From assembly GCF_032164335.1 (NCBI RefSeq), contig NZ_CP134153.1:26770-90769 (forward strand): 64,000 nt of DNA, written 5' to 3'. Of the stretch, positions 29,061 to 35,953 are shown piece by piece. The stretch is from Winslowiella toletana (GTDB lineage Bacteria > Pseudomonadota > Gammaproteobacteria > Enterobacterales > Enterobacteriaceae). A program made the position numbers and the translations under genes. Position 1 is the first letter of the stretch, and every line of letters starts with the position of its first letter. The notes under the pieces are model-generated. The model was not told where the DNA came from and did no database searches. It worked only from the letters and a program-made list of their open reading frames with translations.

Positions 29061-29207
29061 ATGCAATTTGACCCGCAAATCGTCGCACAGGCGAACGTGT
29101 TTGTAAATGCCCTGCGCAGTGGTAAACGCGCCCGTGTTCCAGCCTTAAAGCTGAAATACTGGCAGCAGTTTATGACCGTTGTATACGCTGGCCTCGGCCT
29201 CGCGTGA
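29061..29207 (+). CDS. Very small leading-region protein
   Basis: 48 codons from ATG 29061 with GGAGA upstream: MQFDPQIVAQANVFVNALRS, a basic middle (GKRARVPALKLKYWQQF) and a short hydrophobic end (MTVVYAGLGLA). It is 49 bases before the methyltransferase-like gene. Good ribosome site and codon use support it, but no homologue is recalled. Confidence 0.5.
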   Translation: MQFDPQIVAQANVFVNALRSGKRARVPALKLKYWQQFMTVVYAGLGLA

Positions 29208-29256
29208 TGTGAAACCTGCCGCCCCCTGTGGGGGCGGCATTACCGGAGATACTTTC

Positions 29257-30090
29257 ATGTCACAACTGAGCTTTGCCGATGTCTTCAATATGGCCAGAGA
29301 GAGCGCAGGCAGTAAAATTAGTACCCAGGACACGCAGCCGGGTAGCGAATCATATCCCTCTGTTCAGCGGCTGATGAGTGCGCAGTACAGCCGCAGCCGC
29401 TTTATCAGCGTGTTTAGATCCACAGGCCGCCAGCTGGGGCGCAGGGAAGTGTTCAGTGATTTTCTGTCACTCGCCGCCAGTGAACTGGATATGGCCCGGA
29501 TAAGAACGCCGGAGAGAATGGAACACTGCCGGAAAATCTGTGCGCGGTACGAGGCGTCAGATATTGTGAACATGCAGGAGATGTTCTGCCTGATGGTAAA
29601 TGCGCTGGAGGAGAAATTTCATGATTTTCTCGGCACCATTTTTATGGAACTTGAACTCGGCGATAACTTTCGCGGGCAGTATTTCACCCCTTATTCAGTA
29701 CAGTGCCTGATGGCCCGGATGCTGATGCCTGGCGTCAGGGACACCATACGCCGGGAAGGGATAGCCACGGTCAGCGACCCGGCCTGTGGTGCCGCCGGGA
29801 TGCTGATTGCGTATGCGGAGTGCCTGCTTGAGGCTGATATCAATCCTTCCATGCACATGTTCGGCAGTTGCATCGATATCGATCCGGTGGCGGCAGATAT
29901 GGCCTTCATCCAGCTGTCACTGCTGGGGATTGCCGCGGAAGTGGTGACGGGTAATACGCTCAAGATGCAGTTTAACCGGGTGAGGTATACGCCCGTGTAT
30001 TACATCAATGACTTTGAAAAACGGCTGGCAGACCTGCACCGGTTCAGGGCTATGCGGGACTTTATGCGCGGAATACAGGAGGCAGCGTAA
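29257..30090 (+). CDS. N6-adenine methyltransferase-like protein, target-base motif not visible
   Basis: 277 aa. Residues 130-245 resemble HsdM-type N6 DNA methyltransferases: GDNFRGQYFTPYSVQCLMAR, then VSDPACGAAGMLIAYAECLL (SAM-binding motif I, Asp at about 174) and IDIDPVAADMAFIQLSLLGI. After VVTGNTL, where NPPF/NPPY is expected, the sequence reads RVRYTPVYYINDF, so the catalytic Asn-Pro-Pro motif is absent. Such proteins are typical of F leading regions. They might bind DNA or SAM without methylating, or decoy restriction enzymes. ATG 29257 follows CCGGAGA. Confidence 0.75.
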   Translation: MSQLSFADVFNMARESAGSKISTQDTQPGSESYPSVQRLMSAQYSRSRFISVFRSTGRQLGRREVFSDFLSLAASELDMARIRTPERMEHCRKICARYEASDIVNMQEMFCLMVNALEEKFHDFLGTIFMELELGDNFRGQYFTPYSVQCLMARMLMPGVRDTIRREGIATVSDPACGAAGMLIAYAECLLEADINPSMHMFGSCIDIDPVAADMAFIQLSLLGIAAEVVTGNTLKMQFNRVRYTPVYYINDFEKRLADLHRFRAMRDFMRGIQEAA

Positions 30091-30286
30091 ATCACCGGAC
30101 GGGCAGGGGATCACCTGCCCGAATGCGGGAAAAAGCCGCGCACCTGCGGTGCCAGATAATACCGGCTGCGCTACGCGCCGCCCGCATTATTCCTTCGCGG
30201 GTTTATCTCTTCAGTATTATTAATTTGTCTCTGTTTATCTCTTTCGGTATTTATCTTTTGTAAGCAATAAAACATATAACGGCCCG

Positions 30287-30440
30287 GGCGTCGTCCCTGG
30301 CGGGACACGGCTGTCGTGAACGGAGCCGGTAAACCGTCTCCGCCCTTCGGGCTTCCATCCTGACGCAAATTCAAATTCATGCTTGCTGCATCCTTAAAGG
30401 ATGCACCGCTTTAACCGTGGCGGTAATAAATTCCCGCCAC
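30287..30440 (+). promoter_or_regulatory. Leading-region repeat module, copy C (candidate single-strand promoter)
   Basis: 52-nt box 30309-30360, hairpin 1 (GCATCCTT-AAAGGATGC, 30388-30404), hairpin 2 (GTGGCGG...CCGCCAC, 30417-30440) and the 14-nt box at 30701-30715. Hairpin 1 has different bases but keeps pairing compared with copies A and B, which argues that the fold matters. It precedes the ArdB-like gene. Confidence 0.65.
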
Positions 30441-30560
30441 TTTAATGACCGTAACGGTAATTCGTCTTGCGCCGATTTTCCGTTACGGATTGTGTGTATT
30501 CTCCTGGTGTGTATGTCGCCCGACTTCATCAATTCGCGGAGGGCTGCTTTTAGCATCAGT

Positions 30561-30615
30561 CAGGAAGGAAATAAAGGGGTATATAAACGCTTCGCGCCCC
30601 TTTATTTCCTTCCTG
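30561..30615. promoter_or_regulatory. Perfect 19-bp inverted repeat upstream of the ArdB-like gene
   Basis: Arms CAGGAAGGAAATAAAGGGG (30561-30579) and complement (30597-30615) around a 17-base loop. On the transferred strand this is a stable hairpin, so a priming site, promoter element or terminator are all possible. No gene occupies 30091-30688. Confidence 0.6.
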
Positions 30616-30688
30616 CCAGCTGCGCATTGCCCTTCGCCGCTCAGTGATGAAGTCGAACGATTTAATAATTCATAAAGGAGAAACCTGA

Positions 30689-31218
30689 ATGCACACCATT
30701 AACGTCAAAACCGCCACTCGTGAATCAGCCGAACAATTTAAAATAGATAAGTTTCAGCGCTATTGTGTAACAGATGGTGATGAACGACTTGATTTTATCC
30801 CTGCACTATTTTTACACCGTCAGCTGACAATATGATCGCCAGCTGGTTACGGCAGCATTCTAATTATGATGGCGGTTTCTGGAATTACTGGATTATTCCA
30901 CAGGATGTCGGCGGTAATGTGGCTCCGAACGGAATTATCTTCACTACAACTCAAACCGGGTATATCGCACCTGCTGGAGAACAACGTTATGACATGTGCA
31001 TTCCTGGAAATTATTTTGAATCAGAGATCAGTGCCGATGTTGCCGGAATTATTGCGACATTAATGATAATGAACTGGTTGTCGTGGCAGGTAGCTGATAT
31101 GGGGCCTGAATACGCCATAGTCTGCAAACATCTTGTCGCTCGCCAGGATGCCCTGAAGGATTATATCAGCCTTATTCAACATCCCGAAAGGGAATTAATA
31201 TTTCACGCTATTGATTGA
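30689..31218 (+). pseudogene. ArdB/KlcA-like antirestriction gene with a one-base frameshift
   Basis: The first frame (30689-30835, AAAGGAG upstream) encodes MHTINVKTATRESAEQF and ends HRQLTI-stop. The second (30832-31218) encodes MIASWLRQHSNYDGGFWNYW to HAID. Together they follow the KlcA/ArdB plan: NVKTAT leader, a Phe/Pro stretch (DFIPALF), YxGGFW, SADVAGI, and a C-terminal helix with HP. The frames differ by one missing base near 30830 at the ACAATATGA overlap. ArdB-family proteins block type I restriction indirectly. Either the gene is broken, or the ATGA overlap allows both halves to be made. The family call is by eye. Confidence 0.6.
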
Positions 31219-31229
31219 TAGTAAATGCG

Positions 31230-31691
31230 TCACTCTGGTGGTGCATTTTTCTTGATGTCCACATAAATTGCCTGAATTTCCTGTGCGTACTTCTGGCGTT
31301 TCCTTTCCTGTTCCTCGGTTTCACGAAAACCTGAGTTATAAGCACCGACTGCCCGCCAGGAGTATCCCCAGCGCTTAAAAGCAATTGCGAGATAATAAGC
31401 TCCAGTATAGATATTCATGCAGGGATCTCTGTAAAGATTACCAGGCGTGATACCATACTGAGCCAGATGTGAAAAATTCTGCGAGTGAATTTGCATCATT
31501 CCGACGGCGTAACTTTCATTACTGACAATATTCATTGCATCAGGCCGCCATGATGACTCTCTGAAAGAGATTGCCCGTAATAAATTAGGTTCAATATGGT
31601 AATCCCTTCCCGCCATTTCAAAACAGTCCTGAGCAATGACCGGAGAGGTAAGCGCGAGTAATCCAACAAGCAGAACGTTCTTCATCTGCAA
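31230..31691 (-). CDS. Conjugal lytic transglycosylase (F orf169/gene X type)
   Basis: 153 aa with a signal peptide (about residues 1-20, ending VIAQ). The SLT domain has the catalytic Glu at about 45 (ISFRESSW) and the typical GMMQIHSQN, NIYTGAYYLA and VGAYNSG blocks. It locally cleaves peptidoglycan to let the transfer channel through. As in F it lies on the leading side of oriT, on the strand opposite to traM, facing away from oriT. Confidence 0.92.
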   Translation of the reverse strand: MQMKNVLLVGLLALTSPVIAQDCFEMAGRDYHIEPNLLRAISFRESSWRPDAMNIVSNESYAVGMMQIHSQNFSHLAQYGITPGNLYRDPCMNIYTGAYYLAIAFKRWGYSWRAVGAYNSGFRETEEQERKRQKYAQEIQAIYVDIKKNAPPE

Positions 31692-31744
31692 AATTCCATT
31701 GTTATCTTTCCCTATGCAAGAGTGCCATTTTCTAACAAAAACGG

Positions 31745-32100
31745 CAATGCCCGTTAATACTGAATCCTGCCCGGCCCGCTAATTTTCATATGCCTGCTCC
31801 TTAACATCAAAGTCCTACACACCTCGCAAGATTTCATCTTGCATGATAAGTCTTTAAAAACATGCGGTTGCAGTTATTTTTATGCAGCATTTTAGAATCA
31901 ATCCCGTAATTAAGAGTATAATCATACTCTAATGACACTCTAATTAGAGTGCAGGGCATACTCTTATTAGAGTATTTCAATAAATTCAGCTTGTTAGATA
32001 GAGTGTACTCGCGAGTACACTCTTGTTTAACAACCTTACATACTCGCATCTATACTCTGTTTATTTTAATGGTATACTCGCCTTATACTATGGATAAAAG
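31745..32100. other. Origin of transfer (oriT) with predicted nic
   Basis: It lies between the transglycosylase gene and traM. On the bottom strand the inverted repeat GCAAGAT-GAA-ATCTTGC (31842-31826) is followed by GAGGTGT then GTAGGAC. F has an inverted repeat followed by GTGGGGTGT/GGTGC with nic at the slash. By analogy nic is between 31819 and 31818 on the bottom strand, so the leading region (leftwards) enters first. AT-rich sequence (31850-32150) could bind IHF, TraY and TraM. Confidence 0.75.
31936..32022. promoter_or_regulatory. TraM-box palindromes in oriT / traM promoter
   Basis: Three palindromes of ACTC/GAGT half sites: CACTCTAATTAGAGTG (31936-31951), ATACTCT-TATT-AGAGTAT (31958-31975) and the perfect 22-mer at 32001-32022 (GAGTGTACTC and complement). 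More ACTC units follow to 32090. F TraM binds GANTC-containing repeats here, both to tether oriT to TraD and to repress traM. Confidence 0.7.
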
Positions 32101-32154
32101 TATTCAGGTAATATTTCAAATTAATCATGATTATTGGTTTCAGAAGGATCAACG

Positions 32155-32541
32155 ATGCCACGTATACAAACTTTTGTCAGCAATCAGGTTCGTGAAGAAA
32201 TTGAATCTCTGGTTACAGAAAGGAGGCAGGAAGGCGCAACGGAACATGATGCCACTGTATCGTCAGTTACTTCAATGCTCGTTGACCTCGGCCTCAGAGT
32301 ATACCGGATTCAGAGAGAGAAAAAGGAAGGTGGCTTTAACCAGATGGAGTATAACAAGATCATGTTGGATAACATGGCCAGAGTCCGGGCAATGTGTTCA
32401 GAGATAATGAAGATGGGCGCACTAAGTCATGAAGTTATAAGCAATGGTAACTTTGATAATGAAGTCATCAAAAGATCCATAGCAAAATTTGCAGAAGACC
32501 AGGTAAGTATTTTCTTTCCTGAAGAGGAAGAAACGGACTAA
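32155..32541 (+). CDS. traM: TraM, relaxosome accessory protein
   Basis: 128 aa. The N-terminal ribbon-helix-helix (PRIQTFVSNQVREEIESLVT) binds the oriT boxes and the C-terminal helices make a tetramer. ERRQEGATEHDATVSSVTSM and LVDLGLRVYRIQREKKEGGF match F TraM in order. The acidic end FFPEEEETD is the part that contacts the TraD tail. It links the relaxosome to the coupling protein and represses its own promoter. ATG at 32155 follows AAGGAT. Confidence 0.93.
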   Translation: MPRIQTFVSNQVREEIESLVTERRQEGATEHDATVSSVTSMLVDLGLRVYRIQREKKEGGFNQMEYNKIMLDNMARVRAMCSEIMKMGALSHEVISNGNFDNEVIKRSIAKFAEDQVSIFFPEEEETD

Positions 32542-33199
32542 GCCTACAGTTTATTTATGTTGCCTCCTGCCCATATCCTTGTACAGGAGGATTTACTGAA
32601 TGCTGTATTGCTTAGCTGGTAGGGTTGTAATGTTACACGCTGAAATAACCATCTGAGTATTATCATTCATGAGGTTGAGTCTGAATGGATAGCTGTTTGG
32701 GACAACTAAGTTCGGTGCCTCTGAAATTTTCTATTCTTCTGTTGATAGGTTAGATAGCCAGGTATCATTTAAGTAATGAACACTTTCTGTCGGTCATAAT
32801 TGATTTTCAGAATGAAGGGCTATCTGGCTATTAGCCTTTATCTAACACAACTTTCTCTCATAGCTCTCTTGCAGGAAAATTCGCATACATCGCCAGGAGC
32901 AATCCAATCTGATCTTCTATACCTTCCCGAGCTACTCGCGATATTTCTTTATAAGCTTTTGCTTTGCATTTTAATTTGAGAGTGTTTTTTGTGAGCTTAA
33001 TCATAAATTAATGCGTAACTTTGGTATTTATTGAGCGTCGATCTGTGATGTTGTATATTCGATTTAAGGTAAATCAATTATTCCCAGGGAGAAGAATGCG
33101 TTTATTTAATTGATTTGCTTTTGTCGCGATGGCAGGGGTTGGCCCCCCCCTGTCACCGCTGGCCACCAATAACCCAAGTACTTTTAACAGGAGGTTACG
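32542..33199. other. traM-traJ intergenic region
   Basis: About 660 bases with no supported gene. A hairpin after traM (GCCTCCTG...CAGGAGG, 32562-32588) may terminate it. ATAGCCAG near 32753 and CTGGCTAT near 32830 form a long-range inverted repeat. The traJ leader has AAATCAATTA/TAATTGATTT (33070-33117) and CAGGGG...CCCCTG (33131-33151) stems. FinP-type antisense RNA should be encoded opposite this leader, but I cannot define its ends. Confidence 0.4.
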
Positions 33200-33481
33200 A
33201 TGGTTATCATCGATCCTATCCGTATGGAAATTTTACGCAAGATCTTTCCTGAAATTAATGATGTCAAAATTGAAGTATTTACTCTTTTTGCTTTTGGAAT
33301 GGCTATTAGAGAAATTTCTGATTACAGACATACGACCACACAGGCAGTCTATAAGACCCTTAAGGAATTGTGTGAACAATATAGCGCACCTTCCAATGAA
33401 GCCCTTAAGACTTTGTACATCACACGACTTGCTCTGCACTCCTTTCTTGAACTCAGAATAGAGCTTCAGCCAGAGGAGTAA
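33200..33481 (+). CDS. traJ: TraJ-like activator, short form
   Basis: 93 aa with an ideal ribosome site (AGGAGG, 6 bases before ATG). The single domain (VEVFTLFAFGMAIREISDYR, then TTTQAVYKTLKELCEQY) is a LuxR-type helix-turn-helix. F TraJ is about 2.5 times longer, with a PAS-like sensing domain in front; here only the DNA-binding part is present, with a clean start, so it is not a truncation artefact. Its position between traM and traY is that of traJ, activator of the main tra promoter by countering H-NS silencing. Confidence 0.7.
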   Translation: MVIIDPIRMEILRKIFPEINDVKIEVFTLFAFGMAIREISDYRHTTTQAVYKTLKELCEQYSAPSNEALKTLYITRLALHSFLELRIELQPEE

Positions 33482-33495
33482 CTCGCCTCTTTTCG

Positions 33496-33530
33496 GGAAA
33501 AACGTGATGTGATTTATATCACGTTTTTCC
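33496..33530 (+). promoter_or_regulatory. Hairpin after traJ overlapping a CRP-like site
   Basis: GGAAAAACGTGAT pairs with ATCACGTTTTTCC around a 9-base loop, terminator-like (T run in the right arm). Inside it TGTGA-TTTATA-TCACG (33508-33523) matches the CRP consensus at nine of ten half-site bases. It lies 175 bases before traY, in the region of the main tra promoter. Confidence 0.55.
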
Positions 33531-33698
33531 TGTTGATTTAGATCAAAATGCGGTTGTAAGACTTTTCGTGTTTTCGTCCTTTCTATATTTAAATCAAGAT
33601 GTTGAGCGCCTCGAAAATAGTTTTATTTCCAATTGGACAGCCCCTGTTTTTTCACGTCATCATATACGTAGTTTTTATGATTTAGCGGAGCATTTGAA

Positions 33699-33866
33699 AT
33701 GATTCAAGACACCCCCCTGAAACCACGTCCAGCAGGGAAATTTATCCGACTTTATCTGGATGGTGTTGTTTATGAGGAGCTAAGAAAGAAAGCCAAAAAA
33801 AATGCCAGGCCAGTACAAAAGACGGCAGTTCTTATTATTGAGGAGGCATTAGGGTTGAAAGAGTGA
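33699..33866 (+). CDS. traY: TraY, ribbon-helix-helix oriT protein, short form
   Basis: 55 aa with GCGGAG before the ATG. The sequence KFIRLYLDGVVYEELRKKAK, then RPVQKTAVLIIEEALGL, is one ribbon-helix-helix unit. F TraY has two fused units (131 aa) and R100 about 75 aa, so this is a minimal version that must dimerise. TraY binds oriT to assist nicking and activates the tra promoter. First gene of the tra operon. Confidence 0.85.
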   Translation: MIQDTPLKPRPAGKFIRLYLDGVVYEELRKKAKKNARPVQKTAVLIIEEALGLKE

Positions 33867-33973
33867 CTCCGCTACAGAATCATTTTTTTTGTGGTTAATG
33901 GTCCTGTGCCGGATTGACTTAACCCGTCAATACCGCTCTGGGTTGTTTTGTAAATAATATAAATGGAGTTTCT

Positions 33974-34333
33974 ATGAATTTATCCTTATCAAAAGGCGGC
34001 CTCCCCGCGTCTGTAAAAAACCGTGCATGGCAGTACTGCCAGATGGCATGGCGTGGTGTGACCACTAAAAAAGCGCTGTCCCGTCTGGCTGCGCTGTCTC
34101 CGCTACTGTTACTCGGTGTGGGACAGATGGCCAATGCAACCGACCTGCTGGCCGGGGGCAAGGATGATGTGAAAGCCACCTTCGGTGCCGACTCATTCGT
34201 CATGATGTGTATCATCATCGCCGAACTGATTGTCGGTGTGGCGATGTATATCCGCACCAAAAATCTGTTGATCCTGCTGGGCCTGGTTGTGGTTATCGTC
34301 TTCACTACCGTCGGTCTTACCTTCATCAACTGA
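33974..34333 (+). CDS. traA: F-type pilin propilin TraA
   Basis: 119 aa. A long leader of about 55 residues ends in the cleavage site MANA/TDLL, giving a mature pilin of about 64 aa with two membrane helices (FVMMCIIIAELIVGVAMYI and LLILLGLVVVIVFTTVGLTF) joined by the basic RTKN loop. This is as in F pilin (KATFG, then AEL-VG-AMY). It is stored in the inner membrane and polymerised with phospholipid into the pilus. No traQ chaperone gene is present in this window. N-acetylation by TraX is possible. Confidence 0.95.
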   Translation: MNLSLSKGGLPASVKNRAWQYCQMAWRGVTTKKALSRLAALSPLLLLGVGQMANATDLLAGGKDDVKATFGADSFVMMCIIIAELIVGVAMYIRTKNLLILLGLVVVIVFTTVGLTFIN

Positions 34334-34334
34334 T

Positions 34335-34640
34335 ATGGAGGGAAACGATTTAGACAAATACCGTTTCCCGAAAACCCTGTCAGAGCAGAACCGTATTATT
34401 GGACTGCCCCTTGATGAAGCTATCCCCGCAGCGGTTGTTTTGCTGTGGGGATTTTTCACCAAGAAATATTTATTCAGTCTGATTATTGCGGCAGTTATCT
34501 GGCAACTGATCAGGGCGGCGAAACGCGGAAAGAGTTCCCGCTGGTTATACAACTGGTGTTACTGGTATTTGCCCACTGAATTATTCCGGGTTGTCTACCG
34601 CGTTATTCCCGATTCCAGTTTCAGGAAATGGATAAAATAA
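34335..34640 (+). CDS. traL: TraL, pilus assembly inner-membrane protein (VirB3-like)
   Basis: 101 aa. DKYRFPKTLSEQNRIIGLPL at the N-terminus and a hydrophobic hairpin (AIPAAVVLLWGFF, LFSLIIAAVIWQLI) are family features. Starts one base after the traA stop. Works with TraE, K, B, V and C in the transenvelope channel. Confidence 0.93.
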   Translation: MEGNDLDKYRFPKTLSEQNRIIGLPLDEAIPAAVVLLWGFFTKKYLFSLIIAAVIWQLIRAAKRGKSSRWLYNWCYWYLPTELFRVVYRVIPDSSFRKWIK

Positions 34641-34659
34641 ATTACCGCAGGGCCATATT

Positions 34660-35223
34660 ATGGAAATTAGCGCTCGTAATTCATCCACCAAAATTATTGC
34701 CATTATTATTCTGTCGCTCACGACACTGGTCTTTATTCTGGGCTTTGCCGTGGCATGGCTGGCTGTGACCAACAGAGCACTCATCCACGAGCAACGTACA
34801 GTCGTCACACCGATGACCTACAACGCGCCTTTTGTGGTATCCGAAACTAAAGCTGATACCGAGTATTTCCGGATGATGACGCTGTCCTTTCTGGCCCTGC
34901 GTCTCAATGTCTCGCCTGAAACGGTCGATTCCAACCACGCTTTTCTGATGTCTTTTGTCGAACCAGAGGCCCGGGAGGAATTTAAAAAAGTACTCCAGGA
35001 AGAGGCAGCACAGATTAAAGCCAATGATGTGAATTCCACGTTCTACACCACAGAAATCAATGTCTATCCCGTTGACGGCCGAATCGATGTTCGTGGCGTG
35101 CTGAAAATGTGGATTGGTAACTCTAAGCCTTCCACGGAAATAAAAACCTACCGGCTTCGTCTGAAGTATACCGGAGGCTTTACCCGTATCGGCCGGTTCT
35201 ATGAGGTGACCAATGAAAAATAA
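34660..35223 (+). CDS. traE: TraE, channel component (VirB5/VirB8-like)
   Basis: 187 aa. One N-terminal membrane segment (IIAIIILSLTTLVFILGFAV) and a periplasmic domain (YFRMMTLSFLALRLNVSPET, then GNSKPSTEIKTYRLRLKY). Length equals F TraE. Overlaps traK by 11 bases. Needed for pilus assembly. Confidence 0.93.
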   Translation: MEISARNSSTKIIAIIILSLTTLVFILGFAVAWLAVTNRALIHEQRTVVTPMTYNAPFVVSETKADTEYFRMMTLSFLALRLNVSPETVDSNHAFLMSFVEPEAREEFKKVLQEEAAQIKANDVNSTFYTTEINVYPVDGRIDVRGVLKMWIGNSKPSTEIKTYRLRLKYTGGFTRIGRFYEVTNEK

Positions 35224-35953
35224 CCTTCCGGCGTTATTGTTTGGTACAGCCATGATGGTCGTTGTGCCCCCGGCTGCCCAGGCACAGTCACCTGCCACGA
35301 TCAGCCTCCCACAGGGCGGGCAGTTCCGGCTGAGTATCAGCAATACCGATCCCAACATGATTTTTATCCCGGGTGACAAAGTCACCGCCATCACAGCGCC
35401 TGGTGGAATGCTGGCAGACAAGCGGCTGACAACGGCCGGAGGTGTGCTGTTCACTTCGGTGGCCACCCGTACTTTCACTATTTTTGTAGAAACAGCGCTG
35501 GGCCAGACCTTCTCTGTCGTGGCCACGCCCGTAAAAAGTGAAGGTCGCGTCTATCGACTGATGAGCGCTGAACCGCCCTCACGGCCTGAAACCCGTAAAT
35601 GGGAAACCGCTCAGGCTTATGAAAAGCTGCTAATCAGCCTTAACCGTGCCGTGCTGACGGGTGACATACCTGATGGCTACGGTGAAGTGAAACCTCTTTC
35701 TGACGGTATTCGTCTCTCCGGTGGTTTTTCTGTTACCCCCCTGAAAGCCTGGGCGGGCGACCAGCTGCGTGCCGATCGTTATGAACTGCGTAATGCCAAT
35801 ACCTGGGGTGTGGCGCTGTGGGAGCAGGACTTCTGGAAACCTGGTGTTCGTGCCGTAATGTTTGATAACAACGCACAGACTCTGATGGGCGGAGGAAGAA
35901 TGACCGTCACCGTTATCCGTGAAAACGGGGAGGGTGAAGATGGCCAACGTTAA
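35213..35953 (+). CDS. traK: TraK, outer-membrane-associated secretin-like (VirB9-like)
   Basis: 246 aa with signal peptide (ends PAAQAQ, about residue 24). The N-domain starts TISLPQGGQFRLSISNTDPN and the C-domain holds WEQDFWKPGVRAVMFDNNAQ, as in TraK. With TraV and TraB it builds the core complex linking both membranes. Overlaps traB by 14 bases. Confidence 0.92.
   Translation: MKNNLPALLFGTAMMVVVPPAAQAQSPATISLPQGGQFRLSISNTDPNMIFIPGDKVTAITAPGGMLADKRLTTAGGVLFTSVATRTFTIFVETALGQTFSVVATPVKSEGRVYRLMSAEPPSRPETRKWETAQAYEKLLISLNRAVLTGDIPDGYGEVKPLSDGIRLSGGFSVTPLKAWAGDQLRADRYELRNANTWGVALWEQDFWKPGVRAVMFDNNAQTLMGGGRMTVTVIRENGEGEDGQR

Noticed and set aside
33060..33199. Precise FinP antisense RNA
   Set aside because: Stems exist in the traJ leader, but I could not find a convincing minus-strand terminator and promoter, so no ncRNA is called.
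34681..35526. 281-codon minus-strand frame across traE and traK
   Set aside because: Fully antisense to two conserved transfer genes; composition explains it.
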